Below the pieces are notes generated by a model that saw nothing but the letters and a program-made list of their open reading frames with translations, did not search any database and was not told the origin of the DNA. From contig NZ_JZHZ01000007.1 of the NCBI RefSeq assembly GCF_000963005.1, positions 1-64,000 of the forward strand: a stretch of 64,000 bases of DNA, in the 5' to 3' direction. The stretch is from Xanthomonas sp. GPE 39. Its GTDB lineage: Bacteria > Pseudomonadota > Gammaproteobacteria > Xanthomonadales > Xanthomonadaceae. Made by a program: the position numbers and the translations under genes. Shown here one piece after another: positions 1 through 10,961 of the stretch; positions within the stretch are counted from its first letter, which is position 1, and every line of letters starts with the position of its first letter.

Positions 1-231
1 AAAGAACCGGAAATTCTATAGGTGTACCTATACCGCGGTCAACTCTCCCATCGCGCGACACGCCAGTGAACACCAGAGGCTGTGGATGAATCTGTGAATA
101 GATGCGGGAAAACCATTCCCGCTCCTGCGCGCCAATGGTAGTCTGAGCCACCGATTTCCTTCCCGACTGGCCGAATGTGCAGCGCCTGTGCGCACTCTTC
201 AGAGCCGGTCTTTTCGACGAATTTAGATCTG
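1..231 (+). promoter_or_regulatory. dnaA upstream region with DnaA-box-like sites
   Basis: This is the leader in front of dnaA. Two near-consensus DnaA boxes are visible: TGTGGATGA at 81-89 and TGTGAATAG at 93-101, each one base from TGTGGATAA (the reverse of TTATCCACA). Their position just upstream of dnaA fits the autoregulation of dnaA seen in many bacteria. I did not find a convincing -35/-10 pair. The functional role is inferred from position and motif only. Confidence 0.5.
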
Positions 232-1569
232 ATGGATGCTTGGCCCCGTTGCCTGGAACGTCTGGAAGCCGAATTTCCAGCCGAGGACGTTCACACTTGG
301 TTGAAACCGCTGCAAGCAGAGCAGCGTCATGACAACAGCATGGTGCTCTATGCGCCGAATGCCTTCATCGTGGAACAAGTCCACGCGCGCTACCTGCCGC
401 GCATCCGCGAATTGCTGAATTACTTTGCAGGCAGCGAAGATGTGCTGTTGCAGGTGGGTTCACGCCCACGTGCGCCAGAACCGGCGGCACCCACCAGCGA
501 TACCACAACTGCGCGCACGCCCAGCCCGCAGTTGCTGGAACCCTTCGCTGGCAACCTGGATTCGCACTACACCTTCGCCAACTTCGTCGAGGGCCGCAGC
601 AACCAACTCGGCCTGGCCGCAGCGGTGCAGGCGGCACAGAAACCCGGTGACCGCGCACATAACCCGCTGCTGCTGTACGGCGGCACAGGTCTAGGCAAGA
701 CCCACCTGATGTTCGCTGCCGGCAATGCGATGCGCGAACACAATCCGAACGCACGGGTGATGTACCTGCGCTCAGAGCAGTTCTTCAGTGCGATGATCCG
801 CGCCCTGCAGGACAAGACCATGGATCAGTTCAAGCGCCAGTTCCAGCAAGTGGACGCGCTGTTGATCGACGACATCCAGTTCTTCGCCGGCAAGGACCGC
901 ACCCAGGAAGAGTTCTTCCACACCTTCAATGCGCTGTTCGACGGCCGTCAGCAGATCATCCTGACCTGCGACCGCTATCCGCGCGAGGTCGATGGCCTGG
1001 AGCCACGCCTGAAATCACGCTTGGCGTGGGGCCTGTCGGTGGCGATCGACCCACCCGATTTCGAGACACGTGCGGCCATCGTGCTGGCCAAGGCACGCGA
1101 ACGCGGCGCCGAGATCCCCGACGACGTGGCGTTCCTGATCGCCAAGAAAATGCGCTCCAATGTGCGCGACCTGGAAGGCGCGCTCAACACGCTGGCTGCC
1201 CGCGCCAACTTCACCGGCCGCGCGATCACCACCGAATTCGCCCAGGAAACATTGCGCGACCTGTTGCGCGCGCAGCAGCAGGCAATCGGTATTCCCAACA
1301 TCCAGAAGACCGTCGCCGACTACTACGGCCTGCAAATCAAGGATCTGCTGTCCAAACGGCGCACGCGCTCATTAGCCCGCCCACGGCAGATGGCAATGGC
1401 CCTGACCAAGGAATTGACCGAGCACAGCTTGCCGGAAATCGGCGATGCCTTCGCCGGCCGCGACCACACCACCGTGCTGCACGCCTGCCGACAGATCAAA
1501 CACCTGATGGAAACCGACGGCAAGCTGCGCGAAGACTGGGACAAGCTGATCCGCAAGCTCAGCGAGTAG
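232..1569 (+). CDS. dnaA: chromosomal replication initiator protein DnaA
   Basis: DnaA is the AAA+ initiator that binds oriC, melts it and loads the replicative helicase. From the ATG at 232 the protein has 445 residues, close to the usual length in Xanthomonas. The in-frame ATG at 175 would add 19 residues with no resemblance to the family, so 232 is preferred. Visible motifs are Walker A GGTGLGKT at 150-157, Walker B-like LLIDDIQF around 210-217, and the DnaA signature [14 protein letters not shown] near residues 409-422 in the DNA-binding domain. The N-terminal DnaB-interaction domain begins [15 protein letters not shown]. dnaN follows after 263 bases, which hold the probable origin. Family assignment is secure. 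Confidence 0.98.
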   Translation: MDAWPRCLERLEAEFPAEDVHTWLKPLQAEQRHDNSMVLYAPNAFIVEQVHARYLPRIRELLNYFAGSEDVLLQVGSRPRAPEPAAPTSDTTTARTPSPQLLEPFAGNLDSHYTFANFVEGRSNQLGLAAAVQAAQKPGDRAHNPLLLYGGTGLGKTHLMFAAGNAMREHNPNARVMYLRSEQFFSAMIRALQDKTMDQFKRQFQQVDALLIDDIQFFAGKDRTQEEFFHTFNALFDGRQQIILTCDRYPREVDGLEPRLKSRLAWGLSVAIDPPDFETRAAIVLAKARERGAEIPDDVAFLIAKKMRSNVRDLEGALNTLAARANFTGRAITTEFAQETLRDLLRAQQQAIGIPNIQKTVADYYGLQIKDLLSKRRTRSLARPRQMAMALTKELTEHSLPEIGDAFAGRDHTTVLHACRQIKHLMETDGKLREDWDKLIRKLSE

Positions 1570-1832
1570 TGGCGAGCACCACGTGATAAATCAGTGCATG
1601 ACTTCGCGACAAATCCGGGAGAAACTGTGGATAAAGCACGGCGCAGCAGCGGCGGCAAAACGATCCACAGGTTTCCCCACCTGTTCCGGGGGAGTAATAC
1701 ATGGGATTGAAAGCGTGAAATCTTATTTATTTTCAATAGCTTAAGTTACATTTGCACCGAATTTCGCTCTACCATCACCACCACGCTTTTGATTTATTCC
1801 ACATCTTTTAAAGCATAGGGGCACGGAACCAA
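1570..1832. other. oriC: probable chromosomal origin (oriC) between dnaA and dnaN
   Basis: This noncoding interval contains a perfect DnaA box, TGTGGATAA, at 1626-1634. A weaker box-like sequence, CGATCCACA, lies at 1661-1669. An AT-rich stretch at about 1718-1752 (TCTTATTTATTTTCAATAGC and beyond) could be the unwinding element. A second AT-rich patch lies at 1788-1812. Many bacteria carry oriC between dnaA and dnaN. Few boxes match consensus strictly, so the call rests on position plus one perfect box and the AT-rich block. Confidence 0.6.
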
Positions 1833-2933
1833 ATGCGTTTCACACTGCAGCGCGAAGCCTTCCTGAAGCCATTGGCGCAAGTCGTCAATGTGGTCGAACG
1901 TCGTCAGACCTTGCCGGTGCTGGCCAATTTTCTGGTCCAGGTCCACGGCGGTCAGCTTTCGTTGACCGGTACCGACTTGGAAGTGGAAATGGTCTCGCGC
2001 ATCGCGGTCGATGATGCCCAGGATGGTGAAACCACGATTCCTGCGCGCAAACTTTTCGAAATCGTCCGTGCCCTGCCCGACGGGAGCAAAGTCACCGTCT
2101 CCCTTTCCAACGATAAAATCACCGTCCAAACCGGACGTAGCCGTTTTACCTTGGCGACTCTACCGGCCAACGATTTCCCTTCAGTGGACGAAGTCGAAAC
2201 CACAGAACGCGTCCTGGTGCAGGAAGCTGCGCTAAAGGAATTGATTGAGCGGACTGCGTTTGCGATGGCGCAGCAGGACGTGCGTTATTACCTGAACGGC
2301 CTATTGTTCGATCTGCACGACAAAACGCTGCGCTGTGTCGCCACAGATGGGCATCGTTTGGCCTTGTGCGAGACGGAACTGGAAAACGCTGGCGGCGCTA
2401 AACGCCAGATCATCGTGCCGCGCAAAGGCGTGACGGAGTTGCAGCGGCTGTTGGAAGGCGGTGATCGCGAAGTCGAATTGGAAGTTGGCCGCAGTCATGT
2501 GCGGGTCAAGCGTAACGATGTCACCTTCACCTCGAAGTTGATCGACGGTCGCTTCCCCGACTACGAAACCGTGATTCCGATTGGGGCCGACCGTGAAGTC
2601 AAACTGGATCGGGAAATCCTGCGTGCAGCACTGCAACGGGCAGCGATCTTGTCCAACGAGAAGTATCGCGGTGTGCGCGTGGAAGTCTCACCGGGCCAGT
2701 TGAAAATCAGTGCCCATAACCCTGAGCAAGAAGAGGCCCAGGAAGAAGTCGAAGCCGATACCAAAGTCAGCGATCTGGCCATTGGCTTCAATGTGAACTA
2801 CTTGCTGGATGCCCTGTCCGCGTTGCGGGAGGAGTTCGTGGTGATTCAACTGCGGGATGCGAATTCTTCCGCATTGGTCCGTGAGGCCAGCAGCGCCCGA
2901 TCGCGCCACGTGGTCATGCCATTGCGCCTGTGA
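1833..2933 (+). CDS. dnaN: DNA polymerase III beta subunit (sliding clamp)
   Basis: DnaN forms the dimeric ring that tethers DNA polymerase III to the template. The 366-residue product has the normal length and begins MRFTLQREAFLKPLAQVVNVVERRQ, typical of the family. The conserved TDLEVEM segment near residue 47 and the C-terminal VVMPLRL, part of the clamp's partner-binding surface, are present. It sits between dnaA and recF as in most Proteobacteria. A hairpin terminator follows at 2981, so at least part of its transcription may end before recF. Confidence 0.98.
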   Translation: MRFTLQREAFLKPLAQVVNVVERRQTLPVLANFLVQVHGGQLSLTGTDLEVEMVSRIAVDDAQDGETTIPARKLFEIVRALPDGSKVTVSLSNDKITVQTGRSRFTLATLPANDFPSVDEVETTERVLVQEAALKELIERTAFAMAQQDVRYYLNGLLFDLHDKTLRCVATDGHRLALCETELENAGGAKRQIIVPRKGVTELQRLLEGGDREVELEVGRSHVRVKRNDVTFTSKLIDGRFPDYETVIPIGADREVKLDREILRAALQRAAILSNEKYRGVRVEVSPGQLKISAHNPEQEEAQEEVEADTKVSDLAIGFNVNYLLDALSALREEFVVIQLRDANSSALVREASSARSRHVVMPLRL

Positions 2934-2949
2934 CGTGTACAAGCCCCAA

Positions 2950-2965
2950 TGTTCCACGTGGAACA
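2950..2965. promoter_or_regulatory. parS: parS-type ParB binding site, copy 1
   Basis: TGTTCCACGTGGAACA is a perfect 16-base palindrome and matches the general bacterial parS pattern TGTTNCACGTGNAACA. It lies in the spacer just after dnaN. ParB loads here and the ParA/ParB system pulls the origin region to the cell pole. Two further copies lie within 1.4 kb. The parAB genes are not in this window. Confidence 0.88.
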
Positions 2966-2980
2966 AGCACAAAAGAACGA

Positions 2981-3006
2981 CCCGGCCTTGCGCCGGGTTT
3001 TCTTTT
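2981..3006 (+). terminator. rho-independent terminator after dnaN
   Basis: The six-base stem CCCGGC (2981-2986) pairs with GCCGGG (2992-2997) around a short loop and is followed by TTTTCTTTT. An A-rich stretch upstream (AAAAGAA) can extend the stem. This is a good intrinsic terminator for dnaN transcription on the plus strand. Confidence 0.75.
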
Positions 3007-3203
3007 ATCCCTGCATGAAACACCCCACCCCGTCCTTTGTATGTGGGAGGGTGCTACGAGGGCATCAAAGCGCAGTTGTGACCGCACCGGATCCGACAGA
3101 GGAACCGATTCGATCAGACGTGTGTGGCATGTTTGGGTATGCTGGCAATCTGCCTTTCGACGATCTGCGTGCGCCCGGCGCGAACGCTTGCCCCTGATTC
3201 CGC

Positions 3204-4304
3204 ATGCACCTTTTCCGTCTCGATTTCCATCATCTGCGTCGTTTTGCATCGATTGAATTAACACCGGCGCCAGGCATGAACCTGATTACCGGTGACAATG
3301 GCGCGGGAAAAACCACGATTCTGGAAGCCATGCACCTGATGGCGTATGGGCGCAGCTTTCGTTGTCGTGTCCGCGATGGCCTGGTTCGCCAGGGCGAGGC
3401 TGCACTGGATGTCTTCGTGGAATGGCACGAACAAGGCGCCGATACGATGCAGATGCGCCGTCGGCGCGCTGGACTGCACCACAGCGGCCAGGATTGGCGT
3501 GGTCGTCTGGATGGGCAGGATGTTGCGCATCTGGGCACCTTGTGCGCGGCCTTGGCGGTGGTCACTTTCGAACCGGGGAGCCATGTGTTGGTCAGTGGTG
3601 GCGGCGAACCGCGTCGGCGTTTCGTTGATTGGGGTTTGTTCCACGTGGAACCTGATTTCCTGTCACTCTGGCGACGCTATGCCCGGGCACTCAAACAGCG
3701 CAATGCACTGTTGAAGAGTGGAGGTACCGGCGCGGCGTTGGACGCCTGGGACCACGAGCTGGCCGAGTCCGGCGAGCCGCTGACATCGCGTCGGCAGCAT
3801 TATTTGGACCGACTCCTGCGACGACTGCTGATCCTTGCCCCGGAGTTGGCACCGGCGCTGGGGATCGAGCAATTGCAATTTTCACCGGGGTGGCGGCGCC
3901 ACGATGTTTCACTGGCAGACGCACTGTTGCTCAATCGCGACCGCGACCGTCAGCTTGGTTACACCACTGCTGGCCCGCATCGTGCGGATTGGAGTCTGGG
4001 TTTTGCCACGATCCCAGGCCGCGAGGCTCTGTCGCGAGGACAGGCCAAGCTCACCGCACTGGCCTGTCTATTAGCCCAGGCCGAAGACTATGCCGAGCAA
4101 CGTGGCGAATGGCCGGTGATCGCGCTGGACGATCTGGCATCGGAGCTGGATCAGCATCATCAAGCTCGGGTATTGCAGCGTTTGTGCGCTGGGCCGGCCC
4201 AGGTCTTCCTGACCGCGACCGAGACGCCGCAGGCATTGACCGATGCAGGTCTGCCAATCGCGCGGTTCCACGTGGAACATGGACAAATTCTGTCGCCTTC
4301 CTAG
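3204..4304 (+). CDS. recF: DNA replication and repair protein RecF
   Basis: RecF is an SMC-like ATPase that, with RecO and RecR, loads RecA at single-strand gaps. The 366-residue protein begins MHLFRLDFHHLRRF, as expected. It carries Walker A GDNGAGKT at 30-37, the ABC-type signature LSRGQAKL near residue 279 and Walker B VIALDDLASELD near 305. Two parS palindromes fall within the gene and are read as Phe-His-Val-Glu, once in the middle and once close to the C-terminus. It follows dnaN after a 270-base spacer and precedes gyrB. Confidence 0.97.
   Translation: MHLFRLDFHHLRRFASIELTPAPGMNLITGDNGAGKTTILEAMHLMAYGRSFRCRVRDGLVRQGEAALDVFVEWHEQGADTMQMRRRRAGLHHSGQDWRGRLDGQDVAHLGTLCAALAVVTFEPGSHVLVSGGGEPRRRFVDWGLFHVEPDFLSLWRRYARALKQRNALLKSGGTGAALDAWDHELAESGEPLTSRRQHYLDRLLRRLLILAPELAPALGIEQLQFSPGWRRHDVSLADALLLNRDRDRQLGYTTAGPHRADWSLGFATIPGREALSRGQAKLTALACLLAQAEDYAEQRGEWPVIALDDLASELDQHHQARVLQRLCAGPAQVFLTATETPQALTDAGLPIARFHVEHGQILSPS
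3637..3652. promoter_or_regulatory. parS: parS-type ParB binding site, copy 2 (inside recF)
   Basis: TGTTCCACGTGGAACC has the 14-base palindromic core GTTCCACGTGGAAC and differs from copy 1 only in the last base. It lies in the recF reading frame and encodes Leu-Phe-His-Val-Glu-Pro. Its identity is inferred from the motif and from clustering with copies 1 and 3. Confidence 0.82.
4264..4279. promoter_or_regulatory. parS: parS-type ParB binding site, copy 3 (3' end of recF)
   Basis: GGTTCCACGTGGAACA keeps the perfect 14-base core and differs from copy 1 at the second base. It lies in the last codons of recF and encodes Phe-His-Val-Glu. Three copies within 1,330 bases of the origin region make chance occurrence unlikely. 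Confidence 0.82.
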
Positions 4305-4330
4305 CGCGCAGCGGGTCCACCCGCCAGGAC

Positions 4331-4339
4331 TGCTATAAT
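4331..4339 (+). promoter_or_regulatory. extended -10 promoter element upstream of gyrB
   Basis: TGCTATAAT combines the extended TGn motif with a perfect TATAAT box at 4334-4339. It lies about 87 bases upstream of the gyrB ATG, in the recF-gyrB spacer. No good -35 box is obvious, which is usual for extended -10 promoters. It probably drives gyrB independently of recF. Confidence 0.6.
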
Positions 4340-4356
4340 TGCGCCGAATTACCTAA

Positions 4357-6888
<2,532 letters not shown>

Positions 6889-6900
6889 CCGCGGCTGTCT

Positions 6901-6929
6901 TGCGTTCCTGGCTTGCGCGCCAGGACGCA
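6901..6929 (+). terminator. stem-loop after gyrB
   Basis: TGCGTTCCTGGC at 6901-6912 pairs with GCCAGGACGCA at 6919-6929, with one bulged base and a six-base loop. No U-tract follows, so it may be an mRNA-stabilising or factor-assisted stop structure rather than a classic intrinsic terminator. Confidence 0.35.
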
Positions 6930-6970
6930 GGGCTTGCCATGTCTTTGGCCCGCTTTTGTCCAGGATTGCG

Positions 6971-7813
6971 ATGACTGGCTTGCCGTCCCCTGCCGTGCCA
7001 CCTCTCCCCCTGCCCGTCAGGCCTGGTCCGCGTTGGCCTGTCTTGGGATTTTTCCTGGATTTCACCCTGGCAGCGGTTGTGCTGGTGATGGTGAGCGTGT
7101 TGTGTGGACTGGTCTGGGGCGTATGGCGTGGTTTTCAGCTTGCCATGGACCTGCGCGCCCAAGGCGTCGCCAGTGAGCGAGTGGCCGCGTTGGTCACTCA
7201 CCGCATCGGCCAGCCAGGTGCAGTGGCGCAACTGTTGATCGCCTTGGTCAGTACCTTGTCCGCGGCGATGTTGCTTTACTTCTTGCGCCGTCCAGCCAGC
7301 GCCGCCGAGCGCCGGGCCTCTTGGCAGGCGGCACGCACGCCTTCGACCTGGGGTTGGGTGGTACTGGTGGTTGTCGGAGTGTTCTTTGGCAGTAACGCGA
7401 TCTCCGCGCTGGCCACCCAGATCGCCATCAAGCCAGTGCCGACCAACCTGTCACTGATGCAGGGGGCAATGGTGCATGCGCCGGTTTTGCTGTGCGTGTT
7501 CGCCGTACTGATCGCGCCGGCCTACGAGGAAGTGTTGTTCCGTCGTGTGCTGTTCGGGCGTCTATGGGACGCGGGCAAGCCGCGCTTGGGGATGCTGCTC
7601 AGCGGCGCAGCTTTTGCCTTGTCGCATGAAGTGCCTGGTAGCAGTGGCAATGGTTTGGCCGCCACCGCACAGCTATGGCTGGTGTACGGCGGCATGGGCA
7701 TGGCGTTCGCTTGGTTGTACAAGCGCACAGGCACCCTGTGGGCGTCGATCGCTGCGCATGGCCTCAACAACGCGATTGCTGTCGCCGGTCTGTACTGGTT
7801 TGGCATAACCTGA
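6971..7813 (+). CDS. CPBP family intramembrane metalloprotease
   Basis: The 280-residue product is very hydrophobic, with several predicted membrane spans. It carries the three CPBP (Abi/CAAX-protease-like) motifs: YEEVLFRR with the paired glutamates near residue 186, FALSHE with its histidine near 219, and HGLNN near 263. These residues form the intramembrane metal site of the Rce1-type proteases. The substrate is unknown. The ATG at 6971 is chosen because residues upstream of it lack family resemblance. An M48 metalloprotease follows 67 bases downstream, so the two may act together on envelope proteins, but that is inference. Confidence 0.85.
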   Translation: MTGLPSPAVPPLPLPVRPGPRWPVLGFFLDFTLAAVVLVMVSVLCGLVWGVWRGFQLAMDLRAQGVASERVAALVTHRIGQPGAVAQLLIALVSTLSAAMLLYFLRRPASAAERRASWQAARTPSTWGWVVLVVVGVFFGSNAISALATQIAIKPVPTNLSLMQGAMVHAPVLLCVFAVLIAPAYEEVLFRRVLFGRLWDAGKPRLGMLLSGAAFALSHEVPGSSGNGLAATAQLWLVYGGMGMAFAWLYKRTGTLWASIAAHGLNNAIAVAGLYWFGIT

Positions 7814-7880
7814 AGGTTAGTTTGACGAAAAGTTAAGACGCTTCCGACGAAACTTCGGCAGGTGTTAAGAGGGGGGCTGT

Positions 7881-8687
7881 ATGAAACAAGTGGTACTCGG
7901 CGCGTCGATCACGATGCTCCTCGCTGCGTGCGCGACAACAACCTCGCCAACCGGACGCACCCAAGTGGTGGGCGGTATCTCGCAGCAACAACTCGATCAG
8001 ATGGGTGTACAGGCATTTGCTCAAGCAAAGGCCAAAGAGACTCTCGATACCGACCCCAAACGCAACGCTTACGTGCGCTGCGTGGTCAATACGTTGGTTG
8101 CGCAATTGCCCGACCAATGGCGCAGCACATCGTGGGAGACTGCGCTGTTCAACGACAAGGAAGCCAATGCGTTCGCCCTACCGGGTGGCAAGGTTGGGGT
8201 GAACAACGGCATTTTCACCGTCGCAAAAAATCAGGATCAGTTGGCGGCTGTGCTTGGTCATGAGATCGGTCATGTCATTTCGCGCCATCATGAGGAACGC
8301 ATTACCCGTCAGCTGGGTGCGCAGGCCGGCTTGAGCGTGATCGGTGCGCTGGCTGGCGCGCGTTATGGCCAAGGTGCTACTGACACGGTCAATCAATTCG
8401 GTGGCATGACCGCGCAGACATTGTTCCTGCTCCCTGGTTCGCGCGAACAGGAAACCGAGGCGGACGTGGTCGGTCAGCGGCTGATGGCGCGGGCGGGTTT
8501 CGATCCGGCGCAGGCCGTGGATTTATGGAAAAACATGATGGCCGCTGGTGGCCAGCATCCACCGCAATGGCTGTCCACTCACCCCGACCCGAGCGCCCGT
8601 ATCAGCGAATTACAGCGCGATGTCCCTGCGCTAGAACCGGTGTACGCGCAGGCGCGCAGTGCTGGGCGGACCCCGCAATGCGGTTGA
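7881..8687 (+). CDS. M48 family metallopeptidase, lipoprotein (LoiP-like)
   Basis: This 268-residue protein has a lipoprotein signal with lipobox LLAAC, making Cys17 the lipidated residue. The zinc-binding HEIGH motif lies at 127-131, and ETEAD at 191-195 carries the third ligand. Such small M48 lipoproteins (LoiP/YggG type) degrade damaged envelope proteins at the outer membrane. Length and layout fit a complete enzyme. It lies after the CPBP protease and before the TPR-TonB cluster. The start is set by a clear signal peptide preceded by the purine-rich GAGGGGGG. Confidence 0.9.
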   Translation: MKQVVLGASITMLLAACATTTSPTGRTQVVGGISQQQLDQMGVQAFAQAKAKETLDTDPKRNAYVRCVVNTLVAQLPDQWRSTSWETALFNDKEANAFALPGGKVGVNNGIFTVAKNQDQLAAVLGHEIGHVISRHHEERITRQLGAQAGLSVIGALAGARYGQGATDTVNQFGGMTAQTLFLLPGSREQETEADVVGQRLMARAGFDPAQAVDLWKNMMAAGGQHPPQWLSTHPDPSARISELQRDVPALEPVYAQARSAGRTPQCG

Positions 8688-8846
8688 AATCTCTCGTCGT
8701 CCGTGCGGTTGACGCTCGCATCGCAACAGGAAGTGCATCTAAAAACGTTTTCATGGCGTGCAGCTTTCTGATAGGTTTGCCGACCCGGCCGTGGTTGGCC
8801 ACTTCGTCTTCTGTTCCGCTCCGGGCGGTTTCCACCGAGGTGACTC

Positions 8847-10040
8847 ATGAAATTCCGTAATCGCAAGCAAGCGCTGTTGTCCCTGGTGATCGCTGCTGCC
8901 CTTGGTGGTGTGGTGGTGAGCGACGCTCTGGCACAGAGCGATCATTCCGAACAGCGTTCTTCACACAAATCCAAGAACGACAAGGCGACGGTGATGTTCC
9001 CCAACGCCGAGCGCAAGGAACCGGCAGGCAAGCCTTCTTCCAAGCTCGGCAGCAAGTTGCAGAAGCTGATCGACATTTACAACAAGGGCGAAGACTACGC
9101 CGCAGTGCGCACGCAGGCCGACGAGATTCTGGCCAACAGCGGTGCCAACGAGTACGACAAGTCGCTTGCCGCACAGCTTGCCGCACAAGCGGCCTATAAC
9201 CTCAACGACACGAAAGCTGCCAAGCAATACCTGCAGCAGGCGATCCAATTCAATGGCCTGGACAACAACGGCCATTTTCAGTCGATGCTGATGCTGGCGC
9301 AGTTGCAACTGCAGGACGAACAGACAGCCGAAGGCTTGGCCACGCTGGACAAATATTTCGCCGAGTCCAAGTCGAACCGTCCGGAAGACTTGATTCTCAA
9401 GGGCCAGGCGCTGTACCAGACACAGCATTATCAGGAAGCGATCCCGGTGTTGAAGCAGGCCATCGCCGCCTCGCCCGAACCCAAGGACAGCTGGAATCAG
9501 TTACTGATGGCGTGCTACGCCGAAGCTGGCCAGACCGGCGAAGCGATCAAGGCAGCCGAAGCGTTGGCCGCAAAATCGCCTAACGACAAGAAGGCCCAGC
9601 TCAACCTGGCCAGCATGTACATGCAGGCCGATCAGATGGACAAGGCCGCCGCTGTCATGGACAAGCTGCGTGCCAGCGGACAGTTGACCGACGAGAAGGA
9701 GTACAAACAGCTCTACTCGATCTACGCCAACACCGAGCACAAGGAAAAGGACGTCATCGCGGTCATCAACGAAGGCATACAGAAAGGCATCCTCAAGCCT
9801 GACTATCAGACCTATCTGGCCTTGGCGCAGTCCTACTACTACACCGACCAGTTGCCGCAGGCGATCGAGAATTGGCAGAAGGCCGCGCCGCTATCCAAGG
9901 ATGGCGAGACTTATCTCAACCTGGCCAAGGTGCTTCACTCCGAAGGCCGCATCCCCGAAGCCAAAAAGGCCGCGCAACAGGCGTTGGCCAAGGGTGTGAA
10001 GAAGCCGGAAGAGGCGAAAAAAATCATAAACCTGAAGTGA
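8847..10040 (+). CDS. periplasmic tetratricopeptide-repeat protein upstream of tonB
   Basis: The 397-residue protein has a signal peptide ending near SDALAQS (residue 30). After a basic linker it consists of repeated helical TPR-like units: for example the segment with AAQAAYNLND around 115-125, and units near 180-200, 215-245 and 330-375 with the A-x-x-x-Y/L-x-x-x-G-x-x-x-A pattern. TPR proteins are scaffolds. Its position 150 bases before tonB suggests a role with the TonB-Exb system, perhaps organising transporters in the periplasm. No enzymatic motif is seen. Confidence 0.8.
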   Translation: MKFRNRKQALLSLVIAAALGGVVVSDALAQSDHSEQRSSHKSKNDKATVMFPNAERKEPAGKPSSKLGSKLQKLIDIYNKGEDYAAVRTQADEILANSGANEYDKSLAAQLAAQAAYNLNDTKAAKQYLQQAIQFNGLDNNGHFQSMLMLAQLQLQDEQTAEGLATLDKYFAESKSNRPEDLILKGQALYQTQHYQEAIPVLKQAIAASPEPKDSWNQLLMACYAEAGQTGEAIKAAEALAAKSPNDKKAQLNLASMYMQADQMDKAAAVMDKLRASGQLTDEKEYKQLYSIYANTEHKEKDVIAVINEGIQKGILKPDYQTYLALAQSYYYTDQLPQAIENWQKAAPLSKDGETYLNLAKVLHSEGRIPEAKKAAQQALAKGVKKPEEAKKIINLK

Positions 10041-10190
10041 TGCAAAAAAAGCCCCCGAATACCAGTGCTGAAAGTAGTGCAGGTAACAGGGATTGGTATA
10101 AGCTTGGAGGTTCGTGCGGTCTGAGTGCCGCGTGAACAAGGATGACGCATCATCGCGAAATCCGTCCCCCCTCAATTGAGTCATTGGCGC

Positions 10191-10865
10191 ATGACGGAAC
10201 AACTGGTCATTCATCGGCATTACGACAAAGATGACGCCTCCAGCCTCAGCTGGCCGCGCATCATTGGTATTGCCTTCGTAATCGCACTGCATCTTGCAGC
10301 GCTGATGTTGCTGCTGATCCCCGCCGTGGCGCCCAAGGCACCGGCGGAAAAAGAACGCAACATCGTCGTCACGATGGTGGACGTCCCGCCTCCACCGCCG
10401 CCGCCGCCGCCGCCGCCTCCGAAGCAGGACAAGCCGCCGCCGCCGGTCAAGAACCTGGCGCCGCCGAAGCCGACGCCGTTGCCGCCGCCGCCGCAAGCAC
10501 CGGTGGTCGACGTGCCGCAGCCGCGCGAGAACGACATCGCCACGCCGCCGTCGCCGCCCGCGCCGCCATCGCCGCCGTCGGAAATTAGCGCCAGCGTCGA
10601 TATCTCATCGAAGAACATGAATCCGCCGAAGTATCCGCCGGCTGCATTCCGCGCGGGCGCTCAAGGTGAGGTGATTCTGATCATCGATGTCGATGCAAGC
10701 GGTAATGTCACGAACGTTTCCGTCGAAAAATCCAGCCGCAACCGCGACCTGGACCGTGCTGCAATGGACGCAGCGCGCAAGTGGCGGTTCAATGCCGCTG
10801 TCGTCAATGGGCAGAAGAGCGCCGGTCGTGTCCGTGTTCCGGTCAACTTCGCACTGAACAATTGA
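10191..10865 (+). CDS. tonB: energy transducer TonB
   Basis: TonB carries proton-motive-force energy from ExbB/ExbD to outer-membrane receptors. From the ATG at 10191 the product has 224 residues: a short cytoplasmic end, one membrane anchor at about 22-45 (IIGIAFVIALHLAALMLLLI), a long Pro-rich spacer, and a C-terminal TonB domain from about 150 (YPPAAFRAGAQGEVILIIDV...). A TTG at 10176 is in frame but less likely. The Pro-rich part is built on a (CCG)n run at about 10395-10417. exbB follows, so this is the energy source for the TonB-dependent receptors near 52.5 and 63.8 kb. Confidence 0.95.
   Translation: MTEQLVIHRHYDKDDASSLSWPRIIGIAFVIALHLAALMLLLIPAVAPKAPAEKERNIVVTMVDVPPPPPPPPPPPPKQDKPPPPVKNLAPPKPTPLPPPPQAPVVDVPQPRENDIATPPSPPAPPSPPSEISASVDISSKNMNPPKYPPAAFRAGAQGEVILIIDVDASGNVTNVSVEKSSRNRDLDRAAMDAARKWRFNAAVVNGQKSAGRVRVPVNFALNN
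10395..10417 (+). repeat. (CCG)n trinucleotide run in tonB
   Basis: An almost uninterrupted CCG run encodes part of a polyproline stretch in the TonB periplasmic spacer. Change of length in steps of three would shorten or lengthen the spacer without a frameshift. Confidence 0.7.
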
Positions 10866-10961
10866 TACAACGGTGAGCGAGCCGGCGTTGTGCCGGTTCG
10901 CAGACCCTGTCTACTCTTTGCACCACCCTCACCACCACCACACACAACAAAGGTAAGCGTC

